A stretch of 39,245 bases of DNA from the IMG/VR virus record IMGVR_UViG_3300034109_000875, positions 1-39,245 of that record; one strand, written 5' to 3'. This document shows, piece after piece, positions 31,357 through 35,282 of the stretch. Each line of letters starts with the position of its first letter. Position 1 is the stretch's first letter. The notes under the pieces were generated by a model, which did no database searches, was not told where the DNA came from, and worked only from the letters and a program-made list of their open reading frames with translations. This DNA comes from a virus. The translations under genes and the position numbers were made by a program.

Positions 31357-31389
31357 TCCGTCGTCTCCAGGTTAGCTCGAACGTTCGCC
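31264..31389 (+). other. attC: attC8, distal attC fused to a phage gene
   Basis: R'' GCCTAAC (31264-31270), left arm starting CTCAACCTGAG, right arm ending CCAGGTTAG, spacer CTCGAA, R' GTTCGCC (31383-31389, two mismatches to consensus). CT(C)AACCTG pairs with CAGGTTAG. Its outer parts are nearly identical to those of attC1. The right arm and R' encode the last residues of the phage gene ending at 31353. Confidence 0.82.
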
Positions 31390-31817
31390 GCCCGCGCCCA
31401 CATGCGCGCCATCTGCTGCTCAGACCAGTCAGCAGCCTGCGACGCTGTAGGCTGGTCCACGCGTTCTGCAAGATCATCCATCACTTCAATTCCCAGTTTG
31501 GCCACTTGATACTCCACGCCGCTGAACCCGACACGCCCGGTGCGGCCAAAGCGCTCCACCACACGCGTTGACATCTCCATCTGGGCCCGCATGTCTTCTA
31601 CGCGGTAGCCCAACAGGTCGGCCACGCGCGACCAGGTCAGCGTTTGTTCCACCAGGTGCTGCATCACCAGTCCGTCGGCCTGGCCTTTGGCGATAAGGTC
31701 CAGGTTCTGCAGGTGTGCGATGGCCAGGTCGGTCAGTTGGCCACGTTGCAGCTTGGGGCGCAGGCCGCGTGGCGGCATGGCTTCAACGCGGCGGCGCTTG
31801 CAGCTTTTACGGCTCAT
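31353..31817 (-). CDS. Early phage protein, unknown, 3' end passes through attC8
   Basis: A 154-residue basic, helical protein (MSRKSCKRRRVEAMPPRG, LTDLAIAHLQNLDLIAKGQA, WSRVADLLGYRVEDM). Proteins starting MSRK-C-KR are common in early regions of beta-proteobacterial prophages. The last ten residues or so (ANVRANLETTE) are encoded by attC8, and the stop overlaps the first cassette start as ATGA, so translation is handed from phage gene to cassette. The start at 31817 is chosen for its fit to this N-terminal motif; a longer frame begins at 31853. Confidence 0.68.
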   Translation of the reverse strand: MSRKSCKRRRVEAMPPRGLRPKLQRGQLTDLAIAHLQNLDLIAKGQADGLVMQHLVEQTLTWSRVADLLGYRVEDMRAQMEMSTRVVERFGRTGRVGFSGVEYQVAKLGIEVMDDLAERVDQPTASQAADWSEQQMARMWARAANVRANLETTE

Positions 31818-32100
31818 TGCCTGGCGCCATGGCCTGTTTGATGGCCGCAGCAAGCGCTGGGGATGCCATCAGGATGGTTTCGTCTGACATCCTGTCAAAG
31901 GCTTCGTTGAACACGCGGCCCAAATCGCCGCCTGGTGTTTGGTCGGGCAAGGTGATCATCGTCTGGCCGACGAACTCAGCGGGTGACACGCAGCGGTAGT
32001 CGCGCAGCGTGTTCCAGTCGTCGCCTTCCTGCACAAACACCGCTTCGGTGTTGTTCGGCAGGGTCAGCGCCACGGCCTTCAGCTTCCTGGCTTTCAGCAT
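31807..32100 (-). CDS. Small early phage protein, unknown
   Basis: A 97-residue protein (MLKARKLKAVALTLPNNTEAVF, then DRMSDETILMASPALAAAIKQA). It overlaps the next downstream gene by 11 bases and the upstream kinase gene by seven, a tightly packed leftward operon. It has a mixed alpha/beta pattern, no membrane segment and no recognised motif. Its function is unknown. Confidence 0.6.
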   Translation of the reverse strand: MLKARKLKAVALTLPNNTEAVFVQEGDDWNTLRDYRCVSPAEFVGQTMITLPDQTPGGDLGRVFNEAFDRMSDETILMASPALAAAIKQAMAPGNEP

Positions 32101-32720
32101 TGCTTGGCCCCGATGCGCAGGCTGTCGACCAGGCGGTCCACCTGGTCTTCCAGCGTGGCCAGGCTGCCGTTGTTGATCAGCTCATGCGTCACGGGCAGCG
32201 TGGCGCTGTGCTGTTCGCTGGCGTGGGCGGCAGTGGCCGGGGCCATGCCTGCGCCTGGCGCAGCGGTTGCGTCACGCAGCACGCGCACCAGCACACCGCC
32301 GCAGCGGCGGATGTAGTCGGCTTCGTTGGGGAAGCGCACGTCGCTGATGACCACGTTTTCTTGCTGCAGTTCGGGCATGGCCAGGCGCAGGTCCAGCACG
32401 CGCACCCAAAAGTCAGGGTGCAGGCCGCGGCCCCATTCGGTGCCCAGGGTCTGGGCCAGGTGGCGGTAGCTGTAGCCCAGCATGGTGGGCTGTTCTGTCA
32501 GTGCGCGTTCGATGGCCCAGGCGCCGTCAACGCCGGTGAGCGCAAAGAGCACGTGCACCATTTCCAGGATGGGGTCGGCCAGCGCCAGCTGGTGGCAGGC
32601 GTACTGGTCAGCCAGCATCGCGGCCACGGTGCTTTTGCCGGCGCCTGCTCGGCCGGTCAGGCCGATCAACAGGCGGGGTTGTGGCGTGTCGAATGCCGGC
32701 GGCGTGTCATGCGTTGGCAT
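32094..32720 (-). CDS. Deoxynucleoside monophosphate kinase-like protein
   Basis: A 208-residue P-loop kinase. The Walker A loop GLTGRAGAGKST is at residues 20-31. A central segment (LGTEWGRGLHPDFWV) and the ISDVRFPNEADYIR motif near 128-142 are characteristic of phage dNMP kinases such as T4 gp1-like enzymes. It would phosphorylate dNMPs for phage DNA synthesis. It is the only clearly metabolic gene of the leftward operon and overlaps its neighbours, so it is expressed early from PL. Confidence 0.82.
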   Translation of the reverse strand: MPTHDTPPAFDTPQPRLLIGLTGRAGAGKSTVAAMLADQYACHQLALADPILEMVHVLFALTGVDGAWAIERALTEQPTMLGYSYRHLAQTLGTEWGRGLHPDFWVRVLDLRLAMPELQQENVVISDVRFPNEADYIRRCGGVLVRVLRDATAAPGAGMAPATAAHASEQHSATLPVTHELINNGSLATLEDQVDRLVDSLRIGAKQC

Positions 32721-33132
32721 GGTCGGTTTCCTTCGTGGGTGCGGGGGTGGGTGGCTTGCTGGCCATGGCGGTTAACTGTGCGGCCGGCTCGAACAGCACC
32801 ACGCTGTGCGGCTGCTGCAGTACCAGCACGGCGTGGCCGTGGTCCATGCGCAGCTGCAGAGCGGCGGCGGCCGCGCTCACCATGGCGCCGGTGCGCAGGT
32901 GGGGCAGCAGGGCTTCGGCGGCCATGTGGTCGGCGGCGTCGTCGCCCAGGTCCAGCGTGGCAACGTACTGCAGGCCCGCCGCGGGGCGCATGCGCAGGTG
33001 CAGGTGCATGTGGGGTTGGCGGCCGGTGCTGAAGGTCAGCCGCGCGTCGTCGGCCAGCTGGCCGGACACACGCAGGGCGCCCGGGTGCGCCGGCGGGCCC
33101 CGGTGGCGGTGCAGGGTGGCAGCGGTGTGCAC
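32707..33132 (-). CDS. Early phage protein, unknown
   Basis: A 141-residue protein starting from a GTG located just after the stop of the upstream gene, with a GGGGG run before it. It has strand-rich sequence with HMHLHLRMRP, an ADHMAAEALLPHLRTG helix and VLVLQQPHSVVLFEP. The frame extends upstream to 33222 but that part is the antisense of the membrane-protein gene and is not convincing. It overlaps the kinase gene by 14 bases. Its function is unknown. Confidence 0.55.
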   Translation of the reverse strand: MHTAATLHRHRGPPAHPGALRVSGQLADDARLTFSTGRQPHMHLHLRMRPAAGLQYVATLDLGDDAADHMAAEALLPHLRTGAMVSAAAAALQLRMDHGHAVLVLQQPHSVVLFEPAAQLTAMASKPPTPAPTKETDHANA

Positions 33133-33133
33133 G

Positions 33134-33403
33134 TCAGGCCCCCACCCACATGCCCAGACGCAGGGCGCCAGCCAGCGACAGCGCGCCGATAAAGATGCCG
33201 GCCACCAGGCCGCTGCGCACACCGGCCCGCCAGCCGCTGGTGAAGTGGGCGCGTTCGCTGGCGTCGGGGTCCAGCCAGTCGGGCGTGGCCACGGGCACGC
33301 GGCGCGTGGGCGGCACAGGGCGGGCTGTGGGGTCTACCTGCCGCCCACTTGGCGCCTGCCGCAGGCGATATGGGGTGAAGCGGTCATGTGGGTAGGTCTG
33401 CAT
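33134..33403 (-). CDS. First gene of leftward operon, small membrane protein
   Basis: An 89-residue protein. It has a polar, Pro/Arg-rich N half and a C-terminal membrane span (GLVAGIFIGALSLAGALRLGMWVG, residues about 64-87), giving a C-tail-anchored topology. The ATG at 33403 has GGA about nine bases upstream; an in-frame ATG at 33427 is possible. It lies about 55 bases downstream of the PL promoter, so it should be the first early product. Its function is unknown; superinfection exclusion or host-membrane interference are options by position only. Confidence 0.6.
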   Translation of the reverse strand: MQTYPHDRFTPYRLRQAPSGRQVDPTARPVPPTRRVPVATPDWLDPDASERAHFTSGWRAGVRSGLVAGIFIGALSLAGALRLGMWVGA

Positions 33404-33462
33404 CGTCGTCCATCCCGTCGCAGTCACGGCCCCGGCGGGGCGCTGGTGGTGCGATGGACGGA

Positions 33463-33491
33463 AATGTAATCCGCTTTCCGGGACTATGCAA
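33463..33491 (-). promoter_or_regulatory. Leftward early promoter PL
   Basis: On the minus strand, -35 TTGCAT (33491-33486), a 17-base spacer and -10 TACATT (33468-33463). The spacer is almost filled by the operator TCCCGGAAAGCGGATTA. It reads toward the small early genes, the integron array, intI, xis and int. Confidence 0.65.
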
Positions 33492-33508
33492 TCCCCATTC
33501 CGGGATTA
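33467..33508. promoter_or_regulatory. Tandem repressor operators OL1 and OL2
   Basis: OL1 at 33467-33486 and OL2 at 33489-33508 share the pattern YAATCC-x-C-x-TTCCGGGA-Y-TA, a partial dyad (TAATCC/GGATTA). Their centres are 22 bases apart, two helical turns. OL1 covers the PL spacer and OL2 covers the -35 and upstream region. Confidence 0.7.
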
Positions 33509-33553
33509 AGGGGCAAATGGTTTTCCCTAACACCCACAATGGTGTGACGTTTT

Positions 33554-33877
33554 TTACAAAGGCTTGTCTTTGAAGGGGATGAAGCGGGCTATGGCGTCAA
33601 GGTGTTGACGCATCTCCTGGGCCTTGGCGGCAGACATCTCGAGTTGCGGGGGTGCAGCAGGATCAAGATTCGGCACCAGAAGCTGCCATGGCTCGAGCCC
33701 AAAAACCCGTGCCACCTGGGCAACAGAGTCAATTCGAGACGCGGCATCGGCCCTGCGCATTCTGTCAAGGACCCCATTGGGCGGCCCACCTTTGGCGGTG
33801 ATCTTTTTCAGCGTGTTGAGCTCTGGGTGAGCCTTCATCAGCGCTTTAAGGTTGGCCGAAACGATGTCGCGTGGCAT
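33554..33877 (-). CDS. Short phage repressor, XRE-type HTH
   Basis: A 107-residue protein with a helix-turn-helix of the XRE type. It runs VSANLKALMKAHPELNTLKKITAKGG, then VLDRMRRADAASRIDSVAQVARVFGLEPWQLL, the standard Cro/CI helix set. It lacks the LexA-like self-cleavage domain, so induction may not be RecA-driven cleavage. The ATG at 33877 is preferred over the longer frame to 33949 because the extra residues lie in the operator/promoter region. It probably binds OL1, OL2 and OR and keeps PL and PR off. Confidence 0.78.
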   Translation of the reverse strand: MPRDIVSANLKALMKAHPELNTLKKITAKGGPPNGVLDRMRRADAASRIDSVAQVARVFGLEPWQLLVPNLDPAAPPQLEMSAAKAQEMRQHLDAIARFIPFKDKPL

Positions 33878-33915
33878 GCCTAAAGCGTGCCAAAGTGCAC
33901 ATCCCAAATGCGGGC

Positions 33916-33945
33916 TTGCGTATATCCCGGAAAGCGGATTAAGAT
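33916..33945 (+). promoter_or_regulatory. Rightward early promoter PR with operator OR
   Basis: -35 TTGCGT (33916-33921), an 18-base spacer holding TCCCGGAAAGCGGATTA (33925-33941), and -10 TAAGAT (33940-33945). The operator is identical over 17 bases to the one in PL and occupies the same place. The expected start of transcription, about 33951, falls at the cro-like ATG, so the mRNA may be leaderless. Confidence 0.65.
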
Positions 33946-33951
33946 GCAAGC

Positions 33952-34212
33952 ATGGAAGACCAGTCGATTCTTGAACGCTTGCGTGCAGACCTGAAGGTCA
34001 GCGGCCCGGCTGCTTGGCCAGAGATCGCGAACGCCACCGGCGAAACGGTCCACGGCCTGCGCAAGTTGGCCTATGGCGACCGCAAAAACCCGAGTCTGCG
34101 CACGGTGGAAAGCCTGATGCGTTACTTCCGTACGCACAAGGATCACTCGAGCGTTCAAACGCCCCCAGCTGGGCAAGAACAGCAAACACAGGGGCTGGCG
34201 AATGTGCGCTAA
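33952..34212 (+). CDS. Cro-like HTH regulator
   Basis: An 86-residue protein divergent from the repressor. Residues 1-60 form a small HTH (ILERLRADLKVSGPAAWPEIANATGETVHGLRKLAYGDRKNPSLRTVESLMRYF pattern), followed by a polar Gln-rich tail. It has no Shine-Dalgarno; the ATG lies at the predicted PR start. It is the first rightward early gene and should counter the repressor, as Cro does. The alternative is a plasmid-type regulator. Confidence 0.72.
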   Translation: MEDQSILERLRADLKVSGPAAWPEIANATGETVHGLRKLAYGDRKNPSLRTVESLMRYFRTHKDHSSVQTPPAGQEQQTQGLANVR

Positions 34213-34283
34213 AGACACCCAAGTGCAAGTTTTTGGGCGCTCACCCATTGCAGTTGTCTCCTCCGAGCGTTCCGGCGCTCTTC

Positions 34284-34322
34284 GGCACCCTGGGGTTTCG
34301 GCCCTGGGGTGCCAATTTTTTT
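34284..34322 (+). terminator. Rho-independent terminator after the cro-like gene
   Basis: Stem GGCACCC/GGGTGCC (34284-34290 and 34307-34313) with an inner GC-rich region and the tail AATTTTTTT. It is placed like lambda tR1, between cro and the replication genes, so downstream expression may need read-through, antitermination or another promoter. Confidence 0.75.
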
Positions 34323-34395
34323 GGGGGGTGCGTGTGCTGGCAATCCATGGCCTGAGCTTTGCCCACATTCAACTGGTACTTCAACCGGGGCGGCC

Positions 34396-34782
34396 ATGAA
34401 ATTTGACTATGCGCAGCAGCTGCCGCTGCCATTGCTGGGCGGCGTGGTGCAGGCCCAGCGCCTGGTGGTGCCGCCTGAAGTGGTGATGGGGCTGAAGAGC
34501 TACCGCCACGCCTGCCGGCTGGCCTGGAAGCTGCGCAACCCGCGCATCACGCAGCGCACGCTGGCCGAGCTGGCGGGCCTGTACCCCAGCCACGTGAGTG
34601 ACTATTTCAGCATGCTCGAAAACAAGCGCGAGCTGCCGGCCAAGCATGTGGGGCAAGTGTGCCTGGTGCTGGGCAATACGGTCATCGTGCAGTGGCTGGC
34701 CCAGTCTGGCCAGGTCACGGTGCTGGAAGAGCTGCAGGCGCAGCGCCAACGCGCCCCCGTGGCGCAGCAGAGGGCAGCATGA
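34396..34782 (+). CDS. HTH-type regulator in replication operon
   Basis: A 128-residue protein with a central HTH: SYRHACRLAWKLRNPRITQ, then RTLAELAGLYPSHVSDYFS, an XRE/CII-like recognition pattern. It sits at the position of a lambda cII-type activator, just after the terminator. The ATG at 34396 follows GGGGCGGCC; the longer frame to 34309 crosses the terminator and is rejected. Its stop overlaps the next gene start (ATGA). Its specific role is unknown. Confidence 0.65.
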   Translation: MKFDYAQQLPLPLLGGVVQAQRLVVPPEVVMGLKSYRHACRLAWKLRNPRITQRTLAELAGLYPSHVSDYFSMLENKRELPAKHVGQVCLVLGNTVIVQWLAQSGQVTVLEELQAQRQRAPVAQQRAA

Positions 34783-35015
34783 CAAAGTCTGTAGTTCCAG
34801 GCGCGCCACCACGCGGCGCCGTGTTCGCCACGCCTACCGGGCGCCGGGTGAAGTACCTGGGCATGTATGCGCCGCATGGCAGGCCGGACGGCGCGCCTGA
34901 AGCGCACTACACCTACCTGCCTGACGCGACCAAGACTGCCGCTGCAGCAAAGCTGATGCTCGAAGGCCTGGCGCTGACCCAGCGCAACATGCGCCTGCTG
35001 ACCTGGGTGTCGTGA
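34779..35015 (+). CDS. Small protein, unknown
   Basis: A 78-residue protein (MTKSVVPGAPPRGAVFATPTGRRVKYLGMY, then DATKTAAAAKLMLEGLALTQRN). It has a beta-hairpin N half and a helical C half, and overlaps neighbours at both ends by ATGA/TGATG junctions, so it is part of the replication operon. There is no recognised domain. Confidence 0.6.
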   Translation: MTKSVVPGAPPRGAVFATPTGRRVKYLGMYAPHGRPDGAPEAHYTYLPDATKTAAAAKLMLEGLALTQRNMRLLTWVS

Positions 35016-35263
35016 TGCGGCCGCTGGGTGACACATCGCAGGCTTTGCGTGCAGCTGCAGTGCAGCCCGGCACCGTGCGTGACCTGTGCGCCCGCGCGCA
35101 GGTGGGCATGGGCGTGGGGCGCTACACCGCCAGCCGCATGGTGCAGCGGGGTGAGCTGGTGGTGTTGAGCGTGCCCAGCGACGGGGATGAGCAGCCCGCA
35201 CGCGTGGGCCGCCCGGCCGCGCTGCTGGTGGCGGCTGATGTCGCGCCGTGTTTGGTCGGGTAA
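35015..35263 (+). CDS. Small winged-helix-like protein, unknown
   Basis: An 82-residue protein whose pattern (PGTVRDLCARAQVGMGVGRYTASRMVQRGELVVLS) looks like a winged-helix DNA-binding domain of the kind found before phage helicase genes. A GTG at 35012 is an alternative start. It precedes the VapE-type gene and could help open or mark the origin, but this is inference. Confidence 0.6.
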   Translation: MRPLGDTSQALRAAAVQPGTVRDLCARAQVGMGVGRYTASRMVQRGELVVLSVPSDGDEQPARVGRPAALLVAADVAPCLVG

Positions 35264-35282
35264 GTCAAGACCACTGACCCCC

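Larger units (their letters stand above)
27733..31383 (+). mobile_element. Eight-cassette integron array in the phage early operon
   Basis: The array is bounded by the attI core at 27732 and the last attC R' box at 31383. Cassettes by crossover points are 27733-28230, 28231-28863, 28864-29263, 29264-29611, 29612-29956, 29957-30394, 30395-30771 and 30772-31383. Each ends on its right in an attC whose left arm has an extra base, the hallmark of the canonical top strand. Except in cassette 5, the R'' box is the complement of the R' box at the cassette's own left end. All ten cassette genes are on the minus strand, opposite to the usual cassette orientation and in line with phage leftward transcription. 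Confidence 0.92.

Noticed and set aside
27733-31383. A CRISPR array or simple repeat array as explanation of the recurring GCCTAAC/GTTAGGC motifs
   Set aside because: The intervals contain distinct genes, the repeats are imperfect inverted pairs with arm pairing and extrahelical bases, and an IntI gene is adjacent; attC sites explain all of this.
33520-33560. CCCTAAC plus a small hairpin (ACACC/GGTGT) resembling another attC or a terminator
   Set aside because: There is no matching R' box or arm pairing with extrahelical bases, and the T run is on the wrong side for termination of the repressor gene.
34202-34399. A 65-codon plus-strand frame after the cro-like gene
   Set aside because: It crosses a strong terminator hairpin, overlaps two genes and has an implausible composition.
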